Shown here: one piece after another, positions 17,622-27,075 of the stretch
Layout of the letters: each line of letters starts with the position of its first letter
Position numbering within the stretch: position 1 is the first letter of the stretch
Assembly (NCBI GenBank): GCA_965237505.1
Contig: CBDEFR010000002.1
Span: forward strand, 62,001 to 126,000
Origin: NVTR01 sp965237505
Lineage (GTDB): Bacteria; Pseudomonadota; Alphaproteobacteria; Rhodobacterales; Rhodobacteraceae
DNA length: 64,000 nt
Direction: 5' to 3'
Notes under the pieces: model-generated
Seen by the model: only the letters and a program-made list of their open reading frames with translations
What the model was told of the DNA's origin: nothing
The model's database searches: none
Made by a program: the position numbers and the translations under genes

Positions 17622-18769
17622 ATCTGACCTCGATAATGTCCATTAACGATCATGGACACTATCTGACATCTGCGGCCTCAGGCAGGGCAGCCAGACCAGA
17701 CGCTTACTTTGTATGGTTGTTTCATTGGGTTTTTCTGGGGTAAACGAAGCTATCAAGGCTGATTTTATAGAGCGGCTTCCAAAGTTTCATAAATCCCGCT
17801 GCGAAGGCCTTACACTGCTTTCGAGCATCGTTCTTGATGTGCGAAGTGCGAATTTGATGGAATTATCGGCGGCTTTACCGCGTCACATCGGCACAAAAGA
17901 TCATCGGTACCAGTATGGTTCCCGTGTTTTGAGCAATTCCCACATTGATTGCGCGGAAATCATGCAGGCCTATGCTGGAGATGTATTCACCCGTTTGGCC
18001 TCCAACGGAGAGACCATCGTTTTGATGATGGATCAAAGCCATATCAATGACGGACATGAAGTCTTGATGCTGTCAGTGCGCATGCGTGATCGCGCCTTGC
18101 CTGTGGCTTGGCGCGTGCGCAAGACAAAAGGCAATATTGGGTTTTCTCTCCAAAAAGAGTTACTGGACAGCATTCAGGATTGGATGCCTGAAGGGGCTGA
18201 TGTCATGTTAACGGGTGATCGATTTTATGGCCAGAAAGGTTAATCCATTGATGTCAGGACGCTGGTTGGGGATATCGTATTCGCCTGAAGGGCAACCTGA
18301 CTTTGCAGCACCAAGGTGGCGAGCTGTCTTGCATTGAAATCCGGGAGCTGATGCCGCAAGGCTTATAAACGCGGAACTTTATGGATCAGGTGTGTTTACG
18401 AATATCGGAGTATTGCACGACGATGGTAACCCTGAGCCCTGGATCATCGCTATGAATGCAAAGCCTTCACAATACACGGTTCTCGATTATGGAATGCGAT
18501 GGGGTATTGAAGCTATGTTCTCGGACTTCAAGACCCGTGGATTTGGCATCGCGCAAAGCCAAATCAAAAAGCCAGACCGACTGGAAAGGCTTATCCTTGT
18601 CATGGCAATAGCCATGTACTGGGCGGTTTCAACGGGCGCAGCAGATGAACAAATAGTCGCCGAAAGCGGCGAAAAAAGGGGATTCGCAAAACCCGAAGAT
18701 CACTCTGCTCCCTCTTCAAACAGGGCCTGCGGTTCCTGCGCAGATGCTTCATAGGATATGAGAAAATCC

Positions 18770-18904
18770 CTAAATTATGGCAAGTTTGGATTTTTTGAAG
18801 GGTGGTAAGCGGTCCAGACAATTGATTTGTGCCTGTGCATGCGCAGGTGGGGCCAGCGCGGCTGCGCCAAAAACTAGTGCTGACGCGACAACACGTTTAA
18901 ACAT
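18770..18904 (-). pseudogene. Secreted protein gene cut by the IS4-type element
   Basis: ATG 18904 with AAGGAG six bases upstream opens a frame with a clear signal peptide (MFKRVVASALVFGAAALA.., cleavage near AHAQA). It continues QINCLDR, then enters the IS4-type inverted repeat and stops at 18770 after 44 codons. The strong ribosome site and signal peptide show this was a real exported host protein. The rest of the gene is not found on the other side of the IS stack, so it has been lost. Confidence 0.65.
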
Positions 18905-19235
18905 GGCGAACTCCTTTCACAATCGGGCGTCACCAATTGGGGCGGTCGCGCCCATTTTCCATGCATAGTCATTATGTGGGGTCCGACTCGGCCGATTGTA
19001 ATAAACAGCGGCTCACATTGTCGTTTGCGCCTGCGAAGCATCGGCCTGCCCGGCCCACTTTTGGGTATCAAACACGGCAATTTGGGCGAATTTGTGGCGA
19101 ATATCTTGTCCTTTTCTGGCCGAAAGCCAGATTCGGGCGCTTGTACGGTTGACTCGCGGGTTCAATCAGAAAAGCTGGCAAAACGCTCTCAATTGGAAAC
19201 AGGCAGCAATCTACGCGCAAAAACAGGGCTCTGAC
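18905..19235. other. Non-coding gap upstream of the HD hydrolase gene
   Basis: I see no gene here. A frame open through this region is in phase with the HD hydrolase, but its product before Met 19236 has no family resemblance. The sequence includes the divergent promoter space of the truncated secreted-protein gene. No tRNA fold could be formed around GGTTCAATC at 19159-19167. Confidence 0.4.
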
Positions 19236-19823
19236 ATGGTCGCACGTGCCTGGCAAAGAATGCTTTCGGGCCGCAGGTTGGATCTGCTGGACCCGACGCC
19301 AATGGACATCGAGATCGAAGATATCGCGCATGGCCTGGCCTTCGTGGCGCGCTGGAACGGGCAAACCATTGGCGAATATTCCTATTCGGTTGCTGAACAT
19401 TCGCTGTTGGTCGAACAGCTCTTTTCTCGCAAGAACCCCGGCGCAGCGGCGCGCTGGAAGCTTGCGGCGTTGCTGCACGATGCGCCGGAATATGTCATCG
19501 GCGACATGATCAGCCCGGTTAAAGCAACCGTGGGCCCGGGTTATCGTGCAATGGATGACCGATTGGCTGCCGCCGTGCACCTGCGCTTTGGCCTGCCGGC
19601 GCATATTCCTGTCGAGATCAATCGCCAGATCAAACGCGCCGACAAGGCCAGCGCGTGGATCGAAGCCACGCAAATCGCAGGTTTCAGCACGGCCGAGGCT
19701 GACAGGCTTTTTGGTCGGCACAATATGTCTCTGACCAAGGGTTTTTCGATCAAATTGCGCCCGCCGATCGAAGCACGCGATGAATTCACTGCGCGCCATG
19801 CAACATTGTTGGCGGAACTCTGA
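19236..19823 (+). CDS. HD-domain phosphohydrolase, YfbR-like
   Basis: A 195-residue HD-superfamily protein. VAEHSLLVEQLF supplies the first metal His, ALLHDAPEYVIGDM the HD pair, and INRQIKRADKASAWIEA the last Asp. The N-terminus RAWQRMLSGRRLDLLDPTPMDIEIEDIAHGLA is typical of the alphaproteobacterial group. The best known relative, YfbR, removes phosphate from deoxynucleoside monophosphates, so that is a plausible but unproven activity. It lies upstream of the regA region on the opposite strand. Confidence 0.85.
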   Translation: MVARAWQRMLSGRRLDLLDPTPMDIEIEDIAHGLAFVARWNGQTIGEYSYSVAEHSLLVEQLFSRKNPGAAARWKLAALLHDAPEYVIGDMISPVKATVGPGYRAMDDRLAAAVHLRFGLPAHIPVEINRQIKRADKASAWIEATQIAGFSTAEADRLFGRHNMSLTKGFSIKLRPPIEARDEFTARHATLLAEL

Positions 19824-20230
19824 GCTGGCTGAGGCGCAGCGTACCTGCTTTCCCGACTCACGCTTCGCGCGCATTGCGAAGGTCGGGGACGCGCAGGATA
19901 GTAAGCAATACAAAGGACCATCGGTGCCGCTTCAACCGCTGTCTTTCCCGAATCTACGCAGATAACGGAATTCAACGCGACCGGTCCGGTCTGGCAGACT
20001 TGGCGGCCGCTTCGTCGCTACCGCTCCACCGGCCTAGCGCCAGAACATCGCCGCCATTTTCTTTTGTTAATAATACTTCCGCCGGAGGCATCCGAACTCA
20101 AAAAACCAAGCAACGTCCGGACATCTTAGGTTGTGTTAACATCCAACGCCGCGCACCATGATTGCTCAGATCAGATGGCAAATAGCCATACGCCAGCCAT
20201 ATACGAGCCATACGCCAAATTTCCTGTGAA
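19824..20230. other. Non-coding gap between HD hydrolase and regA
   Basis: About 400 bp with no supported gene on either strand. In Rhodobacter the regA gene is often followed by hvrA, but no such frame is present. Near the regA 3' end there is a short tandem repeat (20184-20216) listed separately. Confidence 0.4.
20184..20216. repeat. Three tandem 11-bp repeats
   Basis: AGCCATACGCC, AGCCATATACG and AGCCATACGCC follow one another directly, just beyond the regA stop. The first and third copies are identical. Function unknown; it could mark a small slippage-generated repeat. Confidence 0.6.
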
Positions 20231-20785
20231 TCACCGCGGGCCGCGCTTGGCTAGGATCCGCTGCAAGGTCCGGCGATGCATGTTCAGCCGTCTCGCCGTT
20301 TCGCTGACATTCCGGTCACAAAGTTCATAAACCCGCTGAATATGCTCCCACCGGACCCGGTCGGCTGACATCGGGTTTTCCGGTGGCGGTGGCATCTTGT
20401 CGCCGGTGGCCAGCAAAGCGTTCATAATGTCATTGGCATCAGCAGGTTTGGAAAGATAATCCGTCGCCCCGATCTTGACCGCAGCAACCGCCGTGGCAAT
20501 CGCACCATAGCCGGTTAGCACCACCACCCGGCTGTCGGGCCGCTTTTCGCGGATGGTTTCAACTACATCCAAGCCGTTTCCGTCTTCAAGGCGAAGGTCA
20601 ACCACTGCATAGGCAGGCGGTCGCGCGGTTGCAAATGCCTTGCCTGCCGCCACCGATCCGGCCATCTCCGGCGCAAATCCGCGCTTCTCCATTGCTCTTG
20701 CCAGACGGCGCAAAAATGGCTCGTCATCATCAACAAGCAGCAACGATTTGTCGGGGCCCAAGTCCGGCGATTCCATCTCGGCCAT
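20231..20785 (-). CDS. regA: Redox response regulator RegA/PrrA/ActR
   Basis: A 184-residue two-component regulator. The receiver domain has LLLVDDDEPF (acidic pocket), YAVVDLRLEDGNGLDVV (phosphoacceptor Asp), VVLTGYGAIATAV and YLSKPAD (conserved Lys). A proline linker (PPPPENP) leads to a Fis-type helix-turn-helix, NVSETARRLNMHRRTLQRILAKR, which is almost invariant in this family. It controls photosynthesis, respiration, nitrogen and carbon genes under low oxygen. The gene is intact, but its cognate kinase regB is disrupted. Confidence 0.96.
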   Translation of the reverse strand: MAEMESPDLGPDKSLLLVDDDEPFLRRLARAMEKRGFAPEMAGSVAAGKAFATARPPAYAVVDLRLEDGNGLDVVETIREKRPDSRVVVLTGYGAIATAVAAVKIGATDYLSKPADANDIMNALLATGDKMPPPPENPMSADRVRWEHIQRVYELCDRNVSETARRLNMHRRTLQRILAKRGPR

Positions 20786-20846
20786 CGCTTACCCTTTGTG
20801 CGGCCTTCGGGCAACATTATTACCGGCCCGGTGTCGGGTCAATTTC

Positions 20847-21476
20847 CTAGCCCGAGCGCTCCACAAAACAGGCCACAGACCGGGCCATCTGCTCGGCGCT
20901 CACATCCCTGCGGTAATACTCGGCAAACCCGGTATTTGGGAAAACCAGATACGTGAATGTCGAATGATCCATTTCATAGAATTCGTTGCCGCTATCTTGT
21001 ATTCGATAGTAGGTCTTATAGGCCTGAGAGGCTGCCTTGACCTGTTCCGCAGACCCGGTCAGACCCAGCAATTCGGGATGCATAATATCTGTGTACTCGG
21101 CCAGTACCTCGGGCGTATCCCGCTCCGGATCGATGGAGATCATCACCGGCTGAACATCGTGTCCAAGCTCGGCCAGAACTTCCACCGCCTCAGCATTTCG
21201 CGCGTTATCCAGAGGGCATACATCGGGACAGAATGTATAACCGAAATACACCAAAGACGGGCGCGTAATCACCTGCGTGTCTGTTACCGTCCGGCCAGTT
21301 TCATCAACCAATGTAAACGGTCCGCCAATAAGCGCAGAGCCGCCGGCAATGGATGATCTGCGGCATTTCGCAAACTTGTCACCGGGCGTGCCCAAAGTCG
21401 CAATCCACAGGCCCGCGCCAAGCATCACGACAATTGACGCCGCCGCCACACTGACAAAAAATCGACCTCGATCCAA
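20847..21476 (-). CDS. senC: SCO1/SenC/PrrC family copper-binding thioredoxin-like protein
   Basis: A 209-residue membrane-anchored periplasmic protein with one N-terminal helix (residues 7-27). The copper ligands are in YFGYTFCPDVCPLD (CxxxC), with MDHSTFTYLV supplying the later His. It helps assemble the CuA or CuB centre of cytochrome oxidases, and in Rhodobacter it takes part in the signal passed to RegB. It sits between regA and the divergent regB, the classical order. Confidence 0.93.
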   Translation of the reverse strand: MDRGRFFVSVAAASIVVMLGAGLWIATLGTPGDKFAKCRRSSIAGGSALIGGPFTLVDETGRTVTDTQVITRPSLVYFGYTFCPDVCPLDNARNAEAVEVLAELGHDVQPVMISIDPERDTPEVLAEYTDIMHPELLGLTGSAEQVKAASQAYKTYYRIQDSGNEFYEMDHSTFTYLVFPNTGFAEYYRRDVSAEQMARSVACFVERSG

Positions 21477-22479
21477 TTCTTAAACCCCCCGGTGTTTCGG
21501 TCGGTGCATTGATCCGCGGATCGCGCCTGTTTATCAAGTGGTGGTGTTGACACAACACAGATGGGGACACGAAATGGTGATTGCCACGACTGGATTGCTG
21601 AATGCAGAGCGGCGTAGCAACTGGGTGCGCCTGCGGACACTGATTGTTCTGCGCTGGATCGCCATTACGGGGCAGCTTTCGGCAATCCTGGAGGCGCAGC
21701 GCCTGTTCGATCTTGGTATTGATCTGGCTCTGTGTTTTGTTGTCATTGGTGTCTCGGTGATCGCCACCCTGGTCGCGATATTTGTCTACCCTGCGAACAA
21801 GCGCCTGACCGAGACCGAAGTGACGTCGATGCTAATTTTTGATGTTACTCAGCAAGCTGCGCTGCTCTATCTTACCGGCGGTTTGCACAACCCATTTGCT
21901 CTGCTGATACTTGCCCCGGTGGCCATCTCGGCCACAGCACTTAGCACAAAATCGACCATCCTGGTGGGCGTTGTTGCAATTACACTGGTGACCTTTGTGA
22001 TGTGGTTCCATCTGCCGCTGCGCACCGAGGCCGGATTGATCATGCGCATGCCGCGCGATCTTGTTTTAGGGTTCTGGGCAGCCATCGTCATCGGCGTGCT
22101 TTTTTTGGGGGCCCATGCGCGTCGTGTGACCTTTGAAATGAATTCAATGGCAGAGGCACTCTTGGCGGCCCAAATGGCGCTGGCACGCGAACAGAAAATT
22201 GCCGATTTGGCTGGCGTCGTTGCGGCCACGGCACATGAGCTTGGAACCCCGCTTGCCACAATAAAACTGGCCAGCACCGAGTTGATCGAAGAACTGTCGG
22301 AAACCCCCGACTTGCGCGAGGATGCCCAATTGATTGGCGAACAGGCGGATCGCTGCAGTGATATTCTGCGGTGTCAACGCCGGAGTAATACCAACGGCCC
22401 TAGTAGTTGACCGTTTTGGCCCATTGTCTGGTAGTGATTGACGTGATTGCGGTTTTGTCGTTTGCAAAGAAGTTCCATG

Positions 22480-22751
22480 CGTGCCTATCCGGTTGTCACC
22501 CACACCCACTACATCTAGGGTGCTCCCAATCGCCCGAGTAAAGCTGGGCGTAAGTGGGAGCGGTGACATCGCCAGCAATTTAGGCGGCACAGGCCGTGCC
22601 ATCCGGGAAAAGTCGCTGGAACTCAGGAAGCGACCGCGGAAACGAAAGGTCTTCACGCTGCGAGACATCCATCCCCGCTTTGTCCCCCTCCCGGGCCACT
22701 CGACGCCACGCCATACATATAGTGGGTGTGGGTGACAACCGGATAGGCACG
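22480..22751. repeat. 35-bp inverted repeat within IS630
   Basis: The arms 22480-22514 and 22717-22751 are complementary with one mismatch, separated by 202 bp. The right arm is part of the transposase 3' end (coding RAYPVVTHTHY). The left arm is an inverted partial copy that also reads RAYPVVTHTHYI-stop in its own direction. This looks like a foldback duplication of the element end. Confidence 0.8.
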
Positions 22752-23742
22752 GTTCCATGCTTCGCAACACCTGTCGACGATCTGCTCATAATTGTCGAAG
22801 ACGGATATGGCGAGCTTGTTGGCACGCAGATAAGCCCACACATTTTCCATCGGGTTGAGTTCAGGGGAATAGGGCGGGAGTTTGAGCAGGGTGATGTTGT
22901 CGGGTACCTCCAGCTCTGCCGAACCGTGCCAGCCAGCGCCATCCAGAATGAGAAGGGCATGTGCGCCCGATGCGACGGTTTTAGCGATCTCGGCGAGATG
23001 CGCGCTCATGGCCTGTGTGTCGGCATGTGGCATGATCAGAGCGGCCGCTTCAGCCCGTTCCGGGCAGACGGCGCCGAAAATGTAGCTCCAGATATAGCGG
23101 GTGTCGCGCGGGGCACGGGGGCGTGTTCCACGCTCGGCCCAGATACGGGTGAGCGTGCCCTGCTGGCCAACCCGCGCTTCATCCTGAAACCATATCTCCA
23201 GGGGCTTGCTGCGGGCTGTTTCCGGCAAGGCTGCTTCTACCTCTGCGGCGAAGTTTTTTAAAAGCCTCCTGTGCATCCGGGTCGGATTTCGGATGCTGCG
23301 GGCGCACCGACAGACGCCGAAAGCCCAGGCTTGCCAATTGTTTGCCAACAGTTCGCTCATGCATGGTGACGCCGAAGCGCTCTTCGATCTTGCGTTTCAG
23401 ATCAATGCGCCGCCAGCGCACAACCCCATCGGTTTCGGGGTCGGGACCCGCCCGAACCATTTCCGCCAACTCCTCCTTCTGTGCCGCGCTCAGCAGACAG
23501 GGTGGATCCGGCGGGCGACGGTTGAACAGGCCCGACACGCCCTCCGCATTGTAACGGTGGGCCCAATCCCGCAACGTCTGCCGATCCATGCCGCAGTTTT
23601 CTGCCGCCGTCTTGCGGTCAACCCCATCCAGAACCAGGGCAATCGCCAACATCCGTCGCGCCGCTTTCCCATCCCGGCACCGCGCCGCTTCCTGGCGAAG
23701 CTCGCCTGCGGACTTGTCTTTTCGCGTAATCCTTACTGCCAT
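22653..23742 (-). CDS. IS630-family transposase in two overlapping frames
   Basis: The first frame (ATG 23742) encodes the helix-turn-helix part: KTAAENCGMDRQTLRDWAHRYN and LFNRRPPDPP. The second encodes the DDE part: LEIWFQDEARVGQQG (D), LLILDGAGWH (D) and LPPYSPELNPMENVW (E). They join near 23256 at a run of six A in the coding strand (TTTTAAAAAACTT), where a -1 shift gives AFK-KNFAAEVEAALPE. Such shifts are common in IS630. The native C-terminus seems replaced after EAWNRAYPVVTHTHY, so functionality is doubtful. Confidence 0.8.
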
Positions 23743-23921
23743 CAAAGCCTCCCTTGCCTTGATGCCACTGAATCAGATCACGCCGCTCGTGGGAATCCCC
23801 TTGAGTCAAATCTGGGGGCCGTTGGTATAAAAGTACACCACTGGTCGGCGTAAAAATGCACCACTTGATGCGATTCAGCCCAGCGTTGGCGGTTGTCCCG
23901 GTAGTCCATAGGAGGGACCCG

Positions 23922-23964
23922 CGCTGCTTCGTGTAGCGCTTGCGTTACGCGAAGCGAAGCAGCG
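23922..23964. terminator. Hairpin downstream of istB
   Basis: CGCTGCTTCG and CGAAGCAGCG form a 10-bp stem around a 23-nt loop that itself has partial pairing. It lies about 45 bp beyond the istB end inside IS21 and may stop transcription leaving or entering the element. Confidence 0.5.
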
Positions 23965-24009
23965 TGGGAGGTGCCTGTGGGCCCATCGGGTCAACCATGG
24001 GCTGGGTTG

Positions 24010-24774
24010 TCAGGTTTTTGGGGGTTTCCGCCGTTTTTGGCTCTGGTTGAGACGGTAGCTGTCGCCGTTCATCTCCAGGATATGAACGTGGTGTGTGAGC
24101 CGGTCCAGCAACGCCCCAGTCAGGCGCTCGGAACCGAACACCTCGGTTCACTCATCGAACGGTAGATTGGAGGTCACCAGGGTGGAGCCGCCTTCGTAAC
24201 GTTGGCTGAACACCTCGAACAACAACTCGGGCCCGGTTTTGCCAAGCGGCACGAAGCCGAGCTCATCGATGATCAGCAGCTTGTATTTTGCTAACTGCTT
24301 CTGGAACCGCAACAGGCGCTTCTCGTCCCTGGCCTCGATGAGCTCGTGGACCAAAGCCGCCGCCGTGATAAAGCCGACGGTGAGGCCTTTCTGACAAGCC
24401 GCCAGACCGAGGCCGAGGGCGATATGGGTTTTGCCGGTGCCGCTATTGCCAAGTGCGATGACGTTTTCACGACACTCGATGTATTCACAACGCGCCAGTT
24501 CCAGAACCATCATCTTGTTGAGCGATGGCATGGCTTTGAAGTCGAAGCTGTCCAGGCTTTTGACGGCGGGGAACCTGGCCATCCTGATCCGCCGCTCGAC
24601 CATGCGGCGTTCCCGATCAATCAACTCCAGTTCGGTCAGGCGAACAAGGTAACGCACATGATCGACGCCCTCGGCAGCGCATTGGCGGGCCTGCTTGTCG
24701 TATTCCCGTAGGAAGGTCGGCAGCTTGAGGGCCTTCAGATGATGGGCCAGCAAGAGCTGTGGCGTATCGCTCAT
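24010..24774 (-). pseudogene. istB: IS21 helper ATPase IstB with premature stop
   Basis: From ATG 24774 (MSDTPQLLLAHHLKAL) the frame shows the AAA+ motifs ALGNSGTGKTHIALGLG (Walker A) and KLLIIDELGFVPL (Walker B). A TGA at 24148 follows NLPFDE where the family has Trp (TGG). After it the same frame continues TEVFGSERLTGALLDRLTHHVHIL to 24010. A single G-to-A change therefore truncates the last about 45 residues. The ATG overlaps the istA stop. Confidence 0.88.
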
Positions 24775-26270
24775 GGCGCTGCCCCCTTCAGGAGCCCCAT
24801 GTACGAGCGCGCCGAGGTTGTTGCCACCTCGGCGCGCGGCAGATAGGGATGGGCCAGCAGGTTCAAGCGTGGCGGCCGCTTCTCGATCCGGCACAGCACC
24901 AGGTGCTTGACCGCATCGAAGCCGATCACGCCGCGCTCCAGCGCCTCCGATATGGCGGCTCGAACATCGTCGAGGGAGAAGCTCTCGATTAGCCGCAGCA
25001 CCTGGACGTATTCGCGCTTCCCGGCTTTGCCCATCCGCGCTTCAAGTAGGCGGCGGAGATCGCCGAACACCGGCGGCAACAGCCAGCCGGCCAAGGGAGC
25101 CGCCTGATCCAGCGCGTTGGTCTTTTGCTCCAGCAAGGACAGATAGTGCAGCGGATCGAAGACGAAGTCCTCTTGCTCGTATGAACGCGGGTGCCTGGCA
25201 ATCACCTCTGCGGCGCAACTGATGACCACCTCGTGGACATAGCCGCGGACCAGCACCTCGCAATGGCCGAACCGTGTGGGGACGGAGTAATCGGTGCCGC
25301 GATAGCGCACCAGCGACAGCGAACTGACCCGCCCCGGGCGCTTGTCGCAGGCGTCGTAGGCGATTGCGGGAAGGCGCTGAAGAACCGCACGATCCCGTTC
25401 CAGGCGTTCGCCGACCGTCTGGTCGTGGCCACGCAGTTGTTCCGCCCATCGCTTGGCGCAGCAGGCTTCAAGATGCGTGTTGAGATCATCGAAGTTCCGG
25501 AACCTTGGCATCGGCACCAGAAAGTTCCGGCTGCAATAGTCGACGATCCCCTCGACCTTGCCCTTGTCGTTCCCCTTGCCGGGGCGGGCAAAGCGGTCCT
25601 CGAACAGGTAATGGGATCGTAACTCGCTGAACACACGTGTCCGCTGACGCTTGCCGTCACCGAGGATGCGGGCCACCGCAATCCTGGTGTTGTCATAAAG
25701 GATCGAGCGCGGCACACCGCCGAAGAAGGAGAACCCCGAGACATGGCCGTCACAGAAGGCCTCCGTGGTCTCCCCCGGATAGGCCTTCACAAAGCAGGCG
25801 TCCGAGTGGGGTAGGCTCATCGCCAGGAAGTGGATCTTGCGTTCCACGCCGCCGATGACGGCCAGGGCCTCGCCAAAATCAACCTGGGCGTGGCCGGGAG
25901 GATGCGTCAGCGGAACAAACATCTCCCGCCGGTGCTGTCGGACACCGCAGATCTAGTCCTTCACAATGGTGATCTTGCCCGTAAAGCCGTACTCATCACG
26001 CCGCCGCTCGAATATCCGCTTCGATGTGTGACAGTGCTTCTTCGGACGATCCTTATCCTCTTCCAGGATACGGTCGATAATACCGATGAACGGATCGAGC
26101 TTCGGGCGGACCGGAGGCCGCGTCCGGACATAACCCGGTGGCACCGAATAGCTCAACATCTTCCTGACCGTGCGCGGGTCGATCCCAAAACAACGAGCCG
26201 CTTCGCGTTGGCTCAGACCCTCAATCATTACCGCGTGGCGAACCCGCCCATACAGTTCCACTCGCTTCAT
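24771..26270 (-). pseudogene. istA: IS21 transposase IstA with internal stop
   Basis: The N-terminal part (ATG 26270) has the helix-turn-helix EGLSQREAARCFGIDPRTVRKML. A TAG at 25953-25955 follows ITIVKD, where a Tyr is expected. The frame then continues open to 24771 with HAQVDFGEAL (catalytic D), LYDNTRIAV (D) and KGKVEG (E). One base change separates it from a full-length about 499-residue transposase. Confidence 0.88.
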
Positions 26271-27075
26271 CCCCCACCCTTCGCTCCAAAATGCAAAGGG
26301 CTATCGCTGACGGAATTTTGCTCCGGCGCAACCAGACTCTCCGGCCGCTTCAGTGAGGGATTATTGCTCCGGCGTTCTCATGCGGTCTATGGGCCGAGCC
26401 GGTAAGCAGGATCTGCATATCCGTCAGGCACCGCTGGCAACGATAATTCGGGAAGCCGCGGAACCCCATATGGACCGCGGGATATTGATCGAATTTTCAA
26501 CGGCCATTACCGATAATGGAACCGATCAGCAACCAGCCGTCATCCGAATCCCGGAAATTATTCATGGACTACGAAATCTCATTCAAAATGCCGTCGATTT
26601 TGCTACGTCAAAAGTTTGGATTGATGTCATTTGGACGGACCAACACGTCACCGTGCGGATCATCGACGACGGACGCGGGTTTTCGCAGCAAGTCATCGGC
26701 CGTATCGGCGACCCGTTTGTCAGTTTTCGGCGCTCCGAATCCGATCAGGAAAAGCGCCCCGAATATCAAGGCATGGGTTTGGGCCTGTTCATCGCCAAGA
26801 CGCTGCTTGAACGATCCGGTGCCGAGCTGTCATTTGCCAACGCCCGGGATTCATATTCCGGACCACGAACGCCCGGCCATAGCTGTGGCGCTATCGTCGA
26901 AGTTATCTGGCCAATATCAGAAATCCGCTTGAGCACCGACTCAGCCAGCAGCGGCCTTGGAGAAAATCGGCCAACTGCAACATGAAAGGTGGTTAACCGC
27001 ACATTAATCTTGGGGTGTATCCCCTTGACACAAGTTTGACGCGCTTACGCCATCCGAATCCGCTACCCCGAAGGG

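Larger units (their letters stand above)
13275..17707 (-). mobile_element. IS66-family element, split by IS110
   Basis: Terminal inverted repeats begin GTAAGCGTC(C/T)GGTCTG at 13275 and, on the other strand, at 17707. Genes on the minus strand are tnpA, tnpB, tnpC and a pRiA4b ORF-3-like gene, all in tight overlapping order. Without the IS110 the element is about 3.0 kb, normal for this layout. The flanks do not show the 8-bp duplication usual for IS66. tnpC is both frameshifted and interrupted, so this copy is inactive. Confidence 0.9.
13265..18754 (+). pseudogene. IS4-family transposase, interrupted and decayed
   Basis: ATG 13265 begins the frame (MLR..). It is interrupted at 13274 by IS66 and resumes in phase at 17708. 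Recognisable parts are FIERLPKFHKSRCEGLTLLSS, LMMDQSHINDGHEVLML (first Asp region) and VMLTGDRFYG (second Asp). After a stop at 18241 and further frame changes, DYGMRWGIEAMFSDFKTRGFG (the YREK signature of IS4 transposases) appears at about 18480-18550. Multiple lesions make it non-functional even without the IS66. Confidence 0.8.
13181..18809 (+). mobile_element. IS4-type element, split by IS66
   Basis: The outer ends are inverted copies: CTTACCACCCTTCA at 13181 and its complement ending at 18809. Both are followed inward by a second shared block containing CTTGCCAT (13210-13217 and 18777-18784). Removing the IS66 (13275-17707) leaves about 1.2 kb. The left junction lies inside the methyltransferase and the right junction inside a signal-peptide gene. 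No target duplication is visible, so flanking DNA was probably lost or rearranged after insertion. Confidence 0.75.
22391..23825 (-). mobile_element. IS630-family element inserted in IS21
   Basis: The inverted ends read CCAACGGCCC at 22391 and its complement ending at 23825, each bordered by TA (22389-22390 and 23826-23827), the target duplicated by IS630 elements. It lies only 19 bp inside the IS21 end. At 1435 bp it is longer than usual because of a 200-bp segment with an inverted copy of the transposase 3' end (22480-22751). Confidence 0.85.
22372..26380 (-). mobile_element. IS21-family element in regB, carrying a nested IS630
   Basis: The ends are inverted copies around AACGCCGGAG: TGTCAACGCCGGAGTAAT at the left and, on the other strand, TGAGAACGCCGGAGCAAT at the right. 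The target duplication is TGCGG (22367-22371 and 26381-26385). Inner repeats AAAAGTACACCAC and AAAAATGCACCAC near 23829-23863 fit the multiple terminal repeats of IS21 elements. istA and istB each carry one nonsense codon, so the element is probably immobile. Confidence 0.93.
21574..26985 (+). pseudogene. regB: Redox sensor kinase RegB/PrrB, interrupted by IS21
   Basis: The N-terminal part (21574-22371) has six membrane helices, the ubiquinone-binding segment GGLHNPFALLILAPVAISA and the H-box ATAHELGTPLATIKLAS. It breaks after CSDILR. The C-terminal part (26386-26985) resumes in the same frame with SMGRAGKQDLH, then N-box LIQNAVDF, DDGRGF and GMGLGLFIA. A 5-bp duplication TGCGG flanks the 4009-bp insertion, and deleting the insert and one copy gives DILRSMGRAG without any change. 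RegB autophosphorylates and signals to RegA; this allele should give no full-length kinase. Confidence 0.95.

Noticed and set aside
19140..19175. tRNA-like T-loop sequence GGTTCAATC
   Set aside because: The flanking bases do not form the T-stem or an acceptor stem; no anticodon arm is present.
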